From positions 124,001 through 188,000 of the forward strand of contig CAVZYN010000005.1 in assembly GCA_963779515.1 (NCBI GenBank): DNA of 64,000 bases. Reading direction: 5' to 3'. This stretch comes from CAVZYN01 sp963779515. Lineage in GTDB: Bacteria; Pseudomonadota; Alphaproteobacteria; Rhizobiales; Hyphomicrobiaceae. This document shows, one piece after another, positions 30,201-39,846 of the stretch. The notes under the pieces were generated by a model. The model made no database searches. It saw only the letters and a program-made list of their open reading frames with translations, and was not told the DNA's origin. Every line of letters begins with the position of its first letter. Position 1 is the stretch's first letter. Both the position numbers and the translations under genes were made by a program.

Positions 30201-33200
30201 CGACACCGATCCGGACATGGATGCGCTGATCGTCGCGACCGTTGCCGGTGCGGCCGGTAACGTCGGCAATGCCGGCAGCCGGTTCCGCCGGCGGCACCTT
30301 CACGATCACCTCTGACGGCACCTACACCTTCGATCCCGGCGCCAGCTTCAACGATCTCCGCGCCGGCCAATCACGCTTCACGACAATTCTCTACACCGCG
30401 ACCGACTCGCAGGGCGGCTTCTCGACCGCCACGCTGACCATCGAAGTCCAAGGCGTCAATGATCAGCCCGATGCCCGCAACGACGGCATTCTCACAACCG
30501 TCGAGGATACCGCGCTCACCATTACTCCCGCGACGCTGCTCGCCAACGACACCGATCCAGATAAAGACACCCTGACCATCACCTCGGTCCAAGGCGCCGT
30601 CGGTGGAACCGTCACACTCGATGGCGGCGGCAACGTCGTCTTCACGCCGGATTCCAACTACAACGGTACAGCCTCCTTCACCTACACCGTCTCCGACGGC
30701 CAAGGCGGCTTTGACACGGCAACCGTGACCCTCAATGTCACCCCGGCCAACGACGCCCCGACGCTCACCGGCCCCACACCGCTCGGCAACATCGCCTCCC
30801 TCGACGGCGATGTGGTTTCGATCCCGACCGCCGCCGCCTTCAATGCCGATATCGACGGCGATGTCCTCTCCTATGCCGCGACAGGTCTCCCTGCTGGTCT
30901 CGCGATTGATCCCGCGACCGGTCTCATCACCGGCACGCTTGGCGCAGAGCGCATCCAACAGCGGCCCCTATACAGTCACCGTCACCGCCAGCGACGGCCG
31001 CGGCGGCACCGTCTCGACGACCTTCACCCTCGGCGTGACCAATCGTCCGATCGTCGTCGCCGCCGATACGTCCACGGGCGACGAACAAACCGCCCAGGCG
31101 GGAACCGTCCTTGCCAACGACAGCGACACCGCCCCCGACAACGACAAACTGACCGTCACCGGCGTAACCGGTGGCACCATCGGCGCCCCGATCTCGCTCA
31201 CATACGGCACGCTGACGCTCAACGCCGACGGTTCCTGGCTGTTCCAGCCGAACGCCACAGCCAACGCACTCTCCCAAGGCGCCACGCGCCAGGAGCAAGT
31301 AACCTACACGGTGACCGACGGCACCGACGTCAAAATGACGACGCTGACGATCACCATCAACGGCCTCAATGACGCGCCGATCCTGATCGATCCGGCGACG
31401 AACCTGCCGGCCACCGACCCGAACGGCGTGATCCCAGCCAAGTCGGCCGTCGACGGCGGCACGATCACGATTCCAACCGCGCAGGTCTTCACCGATCCCA
31501 ACTCGGCCGATCCCCGCACCTACACCCTCAGCGGCAATCCGGCCTGGCTCACCATCGATCCGGCGACCGGCATCATCACGACCGTCGGCACGATCCCCGG
31601 CGACGCCTCCCAGAACGGTCCTTACCAACTCACCGTCTCGGTCAGCGACGGCCAGGGCGGCACGGTTGCGACAACCTTCTCGGTCAACATCACCAATCCG
31701 CCGCCCGTCGCCGTCAATGATACATCCGCCGCCGGCGAAAACACGACACAGACCGGCACCCTCCTCGCCAACGATTCCGATGGCGAAGCCGGCACCGTCA
31801 ACGACGATCCGTTGCGCGTCACAGCGATCAATGGTCAAGCATCCAACGTCGGCCAGCCAATCGCGCTGACCTACGGCGATCTCATCGTCCGGGCCGATGG
31901 CACCTGGACCTTCACGCCGAATGCGGCGGCCGATGCACTCCCGGCCGGTGCGACCCGCGTCGAGACTGTGTCGTACCTGATCTCCGATGGCCAAGGCGGC
32001 ACCGCGACCAGCGACCCTCGCCATCACGATCAACGGCCAGAACGACGCGCCCATCGTCATCGACCCGCTGACCCAGCAGCCATGGACCGGCGCCGGCAAT
32101 ATTTTGCCCGCCCAATCGGCCATGGACGGCGGCACGCTCAGCTTCCCAACGGCGCACGTGTTCGGCGATAGCGACAAGGACTCACTCACCTATTCGTCGG
32201 CAAACCTGCCCGGCTGGCTCGCGATCGATCCGGCCACCGGTGTCGTGTCGACAATCGGCACGATCCCAGCCAGCGCGTCCGCGTCCGGCCCCTACACCGT
32301 TACGATCACCGCCCGCGACCCGAGCGGCGCGAACGTTTCGACCGACGTCATCATCAACGTCACCAACCCAGCGCCGATCGCCACCAATGACAGCTCCTCC
32401 AAAGAGGCCTACCAGACCCAGACCGGCAACGTTCTCACCAACGATCGCGATGGCGCCAACGACAGCGATGCCATAACGGTCACGCAAGTCTCGGGCATGG
32501 CGGCTGGTGTCGGCGTGCCCGTGACCCTGGCGTACGGAGATCTGACACTCAACGCCAACGGCACCTGGTCCTTCACGCCGAACGCTGCGGGCAACAGCCT
32601 GCCGCACGGCGCGAGCATGACCGAAAGCATCACATACACGATCACCGACGCCAACGGCGCGCCTGCGATCGCGACGCTGTCGATCACGGTCATCGGCGTC
32701 AACCACGCACCCGAACTGATCGCGCCGCTGCCCGCCGTCAACGCGACCGACGGCGGCACGATCACAATCCCAACCGCCGGCTCATTCAAGGACATCGACA
32801 AAGACGGATTGATGTTCACGGCAACGGGCCTCCCGCCCGGCCTCGTCATGGATCCCAACACCGGCATCATCACCGGCACCCTCGCTGCCAATGCGTCCCA
32901 GCGCGGCCCCTACGTCATCACCATCACCGCTGACGACGGCCTCGGCGGCGTTGTCAGCACGACGTTCACGATTGGCGTCGCCAACCTTCCAGTTGTGGCG
33001 GTGAATAATTCATCTTCCAACACCGAAAACACCACTCAGACAGGCAATGTTCTGGCCAATGACCACGACACGGCGCCTGACAATGATCCACTGACGGTCA
33101 CGGCCGTCACAGGTGGCAGGCTCGGAGCACCGATCACGCTGACCTATGGCGATCTCGTTCTCGAGGCGAACGGATCATGGACATTTGTACCGAACGCTGC

Positions 33201-34371
33201 GGCCAACGCTTTGCCCGTTGGCGCCTCGCGCACCGAAACCGTGACGTACACCGTCACTGATGGCACCGATATCAGGACTGCCGCACTCACGATCGAAATC
33301 ATTGGCAGCAATGACACGCCGATGGCGTCGAGTGACACAGGCGTCGTAGATCAAGATCGCCCACTCACATTCTCCGTGCTCGGCAACGACACCGACATCG
33401 ATGGCGATACGCTCTCGATCGTCGCCGCCAGCGCGGATCACGGCACCGTCGTCATCAATGCAGACGGCACGCTCACGCTGACACCACCGCCTGGCTTCGT
33501 CGGCACCATCATCGTGACTTACATGATCAGCGACGGCAACGGCGGCTTCGCCTCTGCCATCGCCACGATCGAGGTCCGGCCGGAACCGCGCATCGGCTCG
33601 ATGGATGTGCAGCAGCCCCCCGTGTTCTTGCCGCAAACCACCTACCCGAGTCTGTCTGTCGATGGCGCCGTGCTCAGCACCGTGCGCGGCATCAGTGGCC
33701 TCGGCGGCATCGCCAATACCTTCGGTGACGGCGGAGTCATCCTGTCGGTTGCCAATCAGATCCGCCCGCTCGGTGGCCTCTCCGCGCTGACCGGCCCGGA
33801 CGGCGCGATCACGTCTACGGTCCTCGATGTCGCGGACCTCAATCGCCTCGAAAGCGTTTTGGACTTCTATGGTCGCGGCCGCCCTGGCGAGACCTGGGAC
33901 ATCAAGGGCCTCACGGGGTTCTCACTGCGCTACAACCAGGCGGAATCGGTGCTCGGCGCCGCGCTCACCAGGGAATTCTCCGTCGAGTCGCTCATTCGCG
34001 ATCGCCAGTTGATCGTCAACGTCCAGCATCTGCATCCGCTCAACGGCCGCAGCATCGTCGACACCCGCTTCATGATGGCTGGCGGCAAGCCATTGGCTGA
34101 ATGGGTCGACGTCAAGCAAGGCGGGCTTGTGCTCATCAATTGGCCGGTGGATGTCGAGCAGATCGATTTGCGCGTTGTGATTGTTCTCAGCGACGGCCAG
34201 GTGGTCGAGAAAGACGTCCGCATCGACACCGTCTCGGGCGAAATCCAGCCGTTGATCCCTGGCCGCCGCACCGAACTGCCACGCCTCTTCAACGACCAGT
34301 TCGATGTGCGCGGCATCCTACCCGCCAGCCAGATCGAGGCCGTCGGCCGCGCCCTGATGCAGCGCCCCTGA
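21268..34371 (+). CDS. Giant repetitive surface/adhesin protein with LEPR motif and DUF4347, split by three frameshifts (~4366 codons)
   Basis: From ATG 21268 (21244 is an alternative) the frame is open to 30315; it continues in the next frame to 31372, the next to 32171 and the original frame from about 32010 to 34371. Each junction falls inside a repeat whose reading continues across the shift. The N-terminus has an LEPRMVFDGA motif at 36-45. DUF4347 spans about 70-225, with SHG (H128) and YGCN (C171) as a possible Cys-protease-like pair. A VCBS-like repeat lies at about 234-330. Then come dozens of VNDAP-type tandem-95/cadherin-like and putative Ig repeats with DxDGDxL calcium-type loops. 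No GGxGxD RTX nonapeptides occur, and the last ~270 residues are a distinct non-repetitive domain. It is the likely substrate of the preceding exporter. Confidence 0.82.
30272..30290 (+). other. Frameshift site 1 in the giant gene
   Basis: The frame reading ...AGNVGNAG ends productively here, and the next frame picks up as AGSAGGTFTITSDG. One extra base, most simply the A in GCCGGCAGCCGG, explains it. The site lies between two GCCGG copies. Confidence 0.7.
30940..30955 (+). other. Frameshift site 2 in the giant gene
   Basis: GLITGTLGA in one frame must join SASNSGPYTVTVTA in the next. One extra base in GCGCAGAGCGCATCC restores the repeat. The site lies between two GCGC copies. Confidence 0.7.
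32003..32018 (+). other. Frameshift site 3 in the giant gene
   Basis: SDGQGGTAT in one frame must join ATLAITINGQNDAPIV in the next. One extra base in GCGACCAGCGACC restores it and returns to the original frame. The site lies between two GCGACC copies. Confidence 0.7.
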
Positions 34372-34508
34372 CCAACCGCCCGAAGTCGCCTGCGCGCGGT
34401 TGCATGCGCGCGGAGCCGCCTGACTAATTGGTGTGTGCAAACGCGCCCAGGTGCCGGATTGTCAAATCCTGGTCGAGCCGGGGGAATTGCACGCCCGCAA
34501 TGTCCAGC

Positions 34509-35192
34509 TCAACCCTCGATCAGATAGCCGCTGCCCCGCACCGTGCGGATAGGATCAGCTTCATCACCGCGGATCAGTGCGCGTCGCAGGCGGCCGACAT
34601 GAACATCGACGGTCCGTTCGTCGATTTCGGCGGTGTTGCTCCAGACCCGATCGATGAGCTGGTTGCGCGTCAACACGCGGCCTTTGCTTTCCAACAACGC
34701 TTCGAGCAGCCTGTATTCCGTCGGCCCAAGCTTGATGTCGCGCGTGTTGCGCAAAACCCGATGAGCCGACCGATCGAGGCTGATGTCGCCCACGGCGAGC
34801 GTCTCGGCGATGCGCTCGGGAGCGGAACGCCGGATGATCGCGACAACACGCGCCATGAGCTCTGGCACCGAGAAGGGCTTCACCACATAGTCGTCGGCAC
34901 CCGTCTTCAAGCCGCGAATACGATCCGCTTCTTCGCTGCGCGCCGTCAGCATGATGATGGGGATCTGTGGAATGCTCTTCGAGCGCCGGATCTGTCCGCA
35001 CAACTCGATACCTGACATCTCCGGCAGCATCCAGTCCAGGATCAGAAGGTCGAACAGTTCACTTTCGAGCTGAGAGTATCCATCCTCGGCCGACACCGCC
35101 GTGACCACTTCGTAGCCGGCTGATTGCAGATTGTAGCGCAGCAGCGTGCTCAGTGCTGCATCGTCTTCGACGACCAAGACCCGCGCTGGCAT
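34509..35192 (-). CDS. phoB: Phosphate regulon response regulator PhoB
   Basis: OmpR-class regulator: receiver domain (acidic pair E9-D11, phospho-acceptor D53 in LILDWMLPE, K in VVKPFS) and a C-terminal winged helix (LGPTEYRLLEALL, RTVDVHVGRLRRAL, IRTVRGSGYLIEG). The start at 35192 follows GGAGGG and places MPARVLVVEDD at the N-terminus. It is the last gene of the phosphate cluster and follows phoU by one base. It would bind the PHO box found before pstS and so control its own operon. The 137 bases between it and the giant gene hold no recognisable gene. Confidence 0.95.
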   Translation of the reverse strand: MPARVLVVEDDAALSTLLRYNLQSAGYEVVTAVSAEDGYSQLESELFDLLILDWMLPEMSGIELCGQIRRSKSIPQIPIIMLTARSEEADRIRGLKTGADDYVVKPFSVPELMARVVAIIRRSAPERIAETLAVGDISLDRSAHRVLRNTRDIKLGPTEYRLLEALLESKGRVLTRNQLIDRVWSNTAEIDERTVDVHVGRLRRALIRGDEADPIRTVRGSGYLIEG

Positions 35193-35193
35193 G

Positions 35194-35919
35194 TCAGCCC
35201 TCCGCACGGGAGGACGGTTTGATCAGCACTCGGCTCGTGTCCTCACCCTTCGGGCGCGTATCGGTGATGGTCCGGCCGGTCACGAGATAGACGATGTTTT
35301 CGGCGATGTTGGTCGTGTGATCGCCGATACGTTCGAGGTTCTTGGCCGCGAACAGTAGATGCGTGCAAAGCCCTATGTTGCGCGGGTCTTCCATCATGTA
35401 GGTCAGCAATTCGCGGAACACGGAATTGTAAAGCTCGTCCAGCCGCTCGTCACCGCGCCACACGGCAATGGCGCGCTCTGGATCGTTCGCGGCGAGTGCA
35501 TCAAGGACGTCTTTCAACTGCCGGCGCGCGAGCTCTGTCATGTGCTTCAAGCCGTTCATCAGCGGGCGCGGGTGGCTTTCGCCGGCGAGCGCTATGCCAC
35601 GTTTGGCCATGTTCTTGGCGAGATCACCGATCCGCTCCAAATCACCGGCGATTTTCAACACCGTCATGATGTGTCTGAGATCGTTGGCCATGGGCTGGCG
35701 TTTGGCGATCATATGAATCGCGCGATCCTGAAGCCGCCGCTCGAGATCATCGATCTGGCGGTCGCTAGCGGCCGCAAGTTCACCGAGGGCCGTGTCGCGC
35801 TTTTCCAGCGCCTGGAACGCGTCGCTCAGAAGCTTCTCGGCATGGCCGCCCATATCGGCGGTCATGCGGTCAAGTTCCGTAAATTCGGCGTCGTAGGAAC
35901 GGACGATGTGCTGGGTCAT
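35194..35919 (-). CDS. phoU: Phosphate transport regulator PhoU
   Basis: The all-helical PhoU protein of 241 residues has two repeats of the three-helix PhoU domain. Diagnostic stretches are RSYDAEFTELDRMTADMGGHAE at the N-terminus (first repeat), RQPMANDLRHIMTVLKIAGDLERIGDLAKNMA and, in the second repeat, LLFAAKNLERIGDHTTNIAE. It mediates the inhibitory signal from the Pst transporter to PhoR when phosphate is plentiful. It lies between pstB and phoB in the usual order. Confidence 0.95.
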   Translation of the reverse strand: MTQHIVRSYDAEFTELDRMTADMGGHAEKLLSDAFQALEKRDTALGELAAASDRQIDDLERRLQDRAIHMIAKRQPMANDLRHIMTVLKIAGDLERIGDLAKNMAKRGIALAGESHPRPLMNGLKHMTELARRQLKDVLDALAANDPERAIAVWRGDERLDELYNSVFRELLTYMMEDPRNIGLCTHLLFAAKNLERIGDHTTNIAENIVYLVTGRTITDTRPKGEDTSRVLIKPSSRAEG

Positions 35920-35943
35920 GGGAACCTCTTATCGTGAGCCGGA

Positions 35944-36765
35944 TTAGCCGATCCGGCCGGTGATGTAGTCCTGAGTGCGTCGATCGACGGGCGCCGAAAA
36001 GATGTGCTCCGTCGGCCCTTCCTCGACAAGATTGCCAAGATGGAAGAACGCAGTCCGCTGCGACACGCGCGCCGCCTGTGCAAAGGAATGCGTGACGATC
36101 ACGATGCAGTATGTCTGCCGGAGTTCGTCGATCAGTTCTTCGATCCGCGCCGTGGCGATCGGATCCAGCGCGGAGCACGGCTCATCCATTAGGATAATAT
36201 CGGGATCGATCGCGATGGCGCGTGCGATGCACAGCCGCTGCTGTTGTCCGCCCGAAAGGCCGGTGGCCGCATCGTTCAAGCGATCCTTCACCTCGCCCCA
36301 GAGGCCGGCTTTCTCCAAACTCCGCTGAACGATAGGTTCCAGATCCGAGCGCGCGTTGCCGAAGCCATGGATGCGCGGGCCATAAGCGATGTTCTCGAAA
36401 ATCGACTTCGGAAACGGGTTCGGCTTCTGGAAGACCATGCCGACGCGCGATCGAAGTTCGACGGGATCGACATCGGCGCCGTAGATGTCGCCGCCATCAA
36501 TCTGCAACGAGCCAGTGACGCGACACCCCTCAATGGTGTCGTTCATGCGGTTGATGCAGCGCAGGAATGTCGACTTGCCGCAACCGGACGGACCGATGAA
36601 AGCCGTCACCGCATTCGAGCCGATGTCGACGGCCACGTCCTTGAGCGCATGCTTCTCGCCGTAGTGCACGTTGACGCCACGCGCGACAATCTTCGCGTCC
36701 GCGTGACGCGTTTCTCTGCCCGAGCCGTTGGCATTTTTGTGCAACTGGTCGATTGCGTATCCCAT
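35944..36765 (-). CDS. pstB: Phosphate ABC transporter ATP-binding protein PstB
   Basis: ATPase of the high-affinity phosphate importer, 273 residues. Walker A GPSGCGKST is near residue 58, followed by LRCINRMND, which is typical of PstB. The signature LSGGQQQRLCIARA and Walker B ILMDEPCSALDP are intact, and the switch histidine lies in VIVTHS. The C-terminus YITGRIG is family-typical. It starts seven bases after the pstA stop. Confidence 0.96.
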   Translation of the reverse strand: MGYAIDQLHKNANGSGRETRHADAKIVARGVNVHYGEKHALKDVAVDIGSNAVTAFIGPSGCGKSTFLRCINRMNDTIEGCRVTGSLQIDGGDIYGADVDPVELRSRVGMVFQKPNPFPKSIFENIAYGPRIHGFGNARSDLEPIVQRSLEKAGLWGEVKDRLNDAATGLSGGQQQRLCIARAIAIDPDIILMDEPCSALDPIATARIEELIDELRQTYCIVIVTHSFAQAARVSQRTAFFHLGNLVEEGPTEHIFSAPVDRRTQDYITGRIG

Positions 36766-36772
36766 GATCCCC

Positions 36773-37738
36773 TCACCACTTCAGTTTCTTGCGCAGGCGT
36801 GCGCGTAGCCAGATTGCGAACCCATTCAGGCCGAGCGTGATGGCAATCAGCACGAGACTTGCCGCCGCGGCATTGCCGACGAAGTCGTCGCCCGGGCGCG
36901 AAATCCAGTTGAACGCCTGGATCGGCAAGACCGTGAAGCCATCCCATAACCATTGCATGTTGATGTACGGCGCCGTGCTCTGGATCGGAGACGTCGGCAG
37001 AAACGCGATGAAGGTCAGCGCGCCGATGGTGATCAGCGGCGCGGTTTCGCCGAGCGCGCGGGAGATGCCGAGGATGACGCCGGTCAAGACACCCGGACCG
37101 GCGGCGGGCAGCACGTGATCACGCGTCACCTGCCATTCCGTTGCACCGATGCCGCGCGCAGCTTCGCGCAAACTCTGCGGCACAGCGCGGATCGCCTCGC
37201 GCGTCGCGACGATGATGATCGGGAGGATAAGCAAAGCAAGAGCGAGACCGGCGGTGAAGATCGAGCGGCCGGTGCCGAGCCCGTAGACGAACAGGCCGAG
37301 TGCAAGAAGGCCGTAGATGATCGACGGAACGCCGGCGAGATTGGAAACATTGATTTCGATGAAATCCGTGAAGCGGTTCTTTCGCGCGTACTCTTCGAGA
37401 TAAATCCCTGCTGCTACCCCAACCGGCACGGCGATCAATCCTGTTACCAGGATCACAAGCAAGGACCCGACCCAAGCAGATAGAATTCCGGCCTGAGAGG
37501 CACGCCGGGATGGAAAGTTAGTCAGGAAGTCGAAAGAGAGGCGCGGCAAGCCGATTATCAGGAGATCGACGATCAACGCACCGAGCGCGACCAGACCCAC
37601 AAGCGTTGCGCCGAGACCGACGACGCGAAAAACGCGTTCTCGCCTTGCGCGCGATGCATTCAACGCTTTGCGTGCTGCCGTCCGATCAAAGGCGCGGACG
37701 AAGTCATTGCTCGCATTCGTCTCGATTTGACCGGTCAT
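36773..37738 (-). CDS. pstA: Phosphate ABC transporter permease PstA
   Basis: Inner-membrane permease of 321 residues with a cytosolic N-terminus, a first helix at about residues 45-65 (LVGLVALGALIVDLL) and a five-helix transport domain. The EAA-type loop VPQSLREAARGIGATEWQVTRDHVLPAAGPG marks the contact with PstB. The frame starts at the last base of the pstC stop, so the two permeases are translationally coupled. Confidence 0.95.
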   Translation of the reverse strand: MTGQIETNASNDFVRAFDRTAARKALNASRARRERVFRVVGLGATLVGLVALGALIVDLLIIGLPRLSFDFLTNFPSRRASQAGILSAWVGSLLVILVTGLIAVPVGVAAGIYLEEYARKNRFTDFIEINVSNLAGVPSIIYGLLALGLFVYGLGTGRSIFTAGLALALLILPIIIVATREAIRAVPQSLREAARGIGATEWQVTRDHVLPAAGPGVLTGVILGISRALGETAPLITIGALTFIAFLPTSPIQSTAPYINMQWLWDGFTVLPIQAFNWISRPGDDFVGNAAAASLVLIAITLGLNGFAIWLRARLRKKLKW

Positions 37739-38646
37739 CAGTAGGCCTCGCGATAACGGCGGCGCAGCCAGAAGGCCAACAGGTTGAAGGCGAACGTCAT
37801 GGCGAACAGCACAAGACCCGCTGCAAAGATCGACTGATACCCGATTGAGCCGTGCGGCAGATCTCCAAGCGCGACTTGCACGATGTAGGCGGTGATGGTC
37901 GCGGCCGGCTCGCGCGGATCGAGCGTGAGGTTCGGCTGCTGACCCGCGGCGATGGCAACCACCATTGTCTCGCCGACGGCACGCGAGAGCGCAAGTACGA
38001 ACGCGGCCGCGACACCGGAGAAAGCGGCTGGCAGCACGACTTTTACAGCGGTCTCGTACTTGGTGGCACCTATGGCAAGTGAACCGTCGCGCAACGCTTG
38101 CGGCACGGCGCGCATGGCATCTTCGCTGAGCGACACAACGATCGGCAGGATCATGATCCCGATCACGATCCCGGCTGAAAGGATGTTGAAGCCGGGCAGC
38201 CCGGGAATGATCTTCTGCAACAAGGGCGTCACGAACAACAGCGCGAAGAAGCCATAGACAATCGTCGGAACGCCGGAGAGCAGTTCAAGCGCCGGCTTGA
38301 CGATTTCGCGCAAGCGATGCGGCGCAAACTCGCTGAGATAAATCGCCGCGATCAAACCGAGTGGTGCCGCGACCAGCAAGGCCACGACAGTCGACACCAG
38401 TGTACCCATCAGCAGCGGCAGAACGCCGTAACGAGGATTATCGAACAGGGGTGTCCAAACCGTATCGGTCAGGAACGACCAGAGCGGAACCGTGCGGAAA
38501 AATACCGCTGATTCGTAGAGCAATGTCCCGACAATGCCGAGAGTGATAAGCACGGACGAGGCAGCCGCCGCAAACAGCGCGCCGATGACCAACCGCTCTT
38601 GCCAACGCTGGCGCTGGCGCTGCGCCGCTGTCAGTTTCGATGCCAT
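37738..38646 (-). CDS. pstC: Phosphate ABC transporter permease PstC
   Basis: Second permease of the importer. I chose ATG 38646 (MASKLTAAQRQRQRW); the frame extends to 38712, but the extra 22 residues lack coding support. A first helix (VIGALFAAAASSVLITLGI) is followed by a large loop and the transport domain, with GVPTIVYGFFALLFV and the EAA loop VPQALRDGSLAIGATKYETAVKVVLPAA. Typical length is about 300-320 residues. It forms a heterodimer with PstA. Confidence 0.95.
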   Translation of the reverse strand: MASKLTAAQRQRQRWQERLVIGALFAAAASSVLITLGIVGTLLYESAVFFRTVPLWSFLTDTVWTPLFDNPRYGVLPLLMGTLVSTVVALLVAAPLGLIAAIYLSEFAPHRLREIVKPALELLSGVPTIVYGFFALLFVTPLLQKIIPGLPGFNILSAGIVIGIMILPIVVSLSEDAMRAVPQALRDGSLAIGATKYETAVKVVLPAAFSGVAAAFVLALSRAVGETMVVAIAAGQQPNLTLDPREPAATITAYIVQVALGDLPHGSIGYQSIFAAGLVLFAMTFAFNLLAFWLRRRYREAY

Positions 38647-38742
38647 CCCGTCCCCGCAGTCTAACCGTTTCACGCGAGACGCCGGGGCTGGCAAAAACCA
38701 GTCCCGGCGCATCCAATAGCCAGTCGCGCTGATACGCTGCGC

Positions 38743-39744
38743 TTACATCACCGGCTTTTTCGCGAGGATGGTGTCGATCGACACGCCCACTTCAGGGACG
38801 CCGCCGAACGCGGAACCAGCCTCTTTATTCTTGAAGCGCTGCAGCGCCGGGGCGTAGGCCTTTTCCGGCAGCGGCAGATACTTGACCTCTTTGATCAGCG
38901 CCGGGCCTTTGGTCATGACGAAGTCGACCAGCTGCTGGACTTCCGGTTTTGCGGCCGCCTTGTCAGAGACATAGACGAACAGCGGCCGCGACATCGGATT
39001 ATACGAACCGGCCAGCACATTCTCCAGCGACGGCTTCACGCAGCCCTGGCCCTTGCCCCAGTCGATGGCGAGCGCTTTGAGTGCTTTCGGATTGGCCGCG
39101 TAGTAGGCGAAGCCGAAGTAGCCGATCGCGCCCTTGTCGCCCTGCACGCCCTTGACCAGCACGTTGTCGTCTTCGCTGGCGGTGTAGTCGCCGCGGCTCG
39201 ACTTGGCCTTGCCGACGGCGGCCTCGGTGAAATAGTCGAACGTTCCGCTATCCGAGCCGGCGCCGAACAGTTTCAGGGGCTGGTCGGGCCATGCCGGATT
39301 GACGTCCTTCCAGGACTTGATCTTGCCCTGGGCGGTCGGCTCCCACATCGTCTTGAGTTCAGAAACCTTGATGCACTCCAGCGGGTTCTGCGGGTGCACG
39401 ACAACCGTCAACGCGTCGAACGCGATCGGCAGTTCGTAGAACGAGATACCGTTCTTTTTGCACTCGTCGATCTCGGCTTTCAGGATCGGGCGCGAGCCGT
39501 TCGACAGATCGGTTTCGCCGCGGCAGAATTTCTTGAAGCCGCCACCGGTGCCGGAAATGCCAACCGTGACCCGGACCGCGCCCTTGTTCGCCTTTTGGAA
39601 CTCTTCGGCAACGGCTTCCATGACCGGAAACACGGTGGAGGAACCGTCGATGGCAATGGTCTTGGCCTGCGACCAGGCGGGGCTGAGGGCGGCAGTCGCT
39701 GCGAGAGCGGCAAGGGCGGTGAGCGGGCGGGCGAAAGTAGTCAT
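38743..39744 (-). CDS. pstS: Phosphate-binding periplasmic protein PstS
   Basis: Secreted phosphate-binding protein of 333 residues with a signal peptide ending near SPAWSQA. Phosphate-site blocks are IDGSSTVFPV near residue 33, GISGTGGGFKKFCRGETDLSNGSR, and GAGSDSGTFDYFTE. A GAGGAT ribosome site lies five bases before the start. It is the first gene of the pst operon and is preceded by a PHO-box candidate. The sequence is of the SphX-like type, common in alphaproteobacteria. Confidence 0.95.
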   Translation of the reverse strand: MTTFARPLTALAALAATAALSPAWSQAKTIAIDGSSTVFPVMEAVAEEFQKANKGAVRVTVGISGTGGGFKKFCRGETDLSNGSRPILKAEIDECKKNGISFYELPIAFDALTVVVHPQNPLECIKVSELKTMWEPTAQGKIKSWKDVNPAWPDQPLKLFGAGSDSGTFDYFTEAAVGKAKSSRGDYTASEDDNVLVKGVQGDKGAIGYFGFAYYAANPKALKALAIDWGKGQGCVKPSLENVLAGSYNPMSRPLFVYVSDKAAAKPEVQQLVDFVMTKGPALIKEVKYLPLPEKAYAPALQRFKNKEAGSAFGGVPEVGVSIDTILAKKPVM

Positions 39745-39782
39745 ATCATCCTCGTGTGCCGTTGATCGGACGAGACCTTTTT

Positions 39783-39811
39783 AGGACAGGCAGACGACAC
39801 CCATGTGACAA
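39783..39811 (-). promoter_or_regulatory. PHO box candidate with three 7-base repeats upstream of pstS
   Basis: On the minus strand, TTGTCAC, GTGTCGT and CTGTCCT follow each other at exact 11-base steps (7-base repeat, 4-base spacer). The known PhoB consensus is CTGTCAT repeated at 11 bases; each unit matches at five or six of seven positions. A TAAAAA at about ten bases after the second unit could be the -10 box. The site is 39 bases above the pstS start. Confidence 0.65.
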
Positions 39812-39846
39812 CGTAATTATCTGATATTTCTATGTTTTACGCCCCA

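Noticed and set aside
30242..32171. Treating the shifted segments 30242-31372 and 30735-32171 as separate genes
   Set aside because: Their first codons lie inside repeat domains and have no ribosome sites; repeat reading continues across each junction.
21244..34371. RTX nonapeptide toxin
   Set aside because: No GGxGxDxLx repeats are present; calcium-type loops here belong to cadherin/VCBS-like repeats.
34372..34508. tRNA or terminator between the giant gene and phoB
   Set aside because: The GCGCGCGG repeats do not form a clear hairpin with a T-tract, and no cloverleaf could be drawn.
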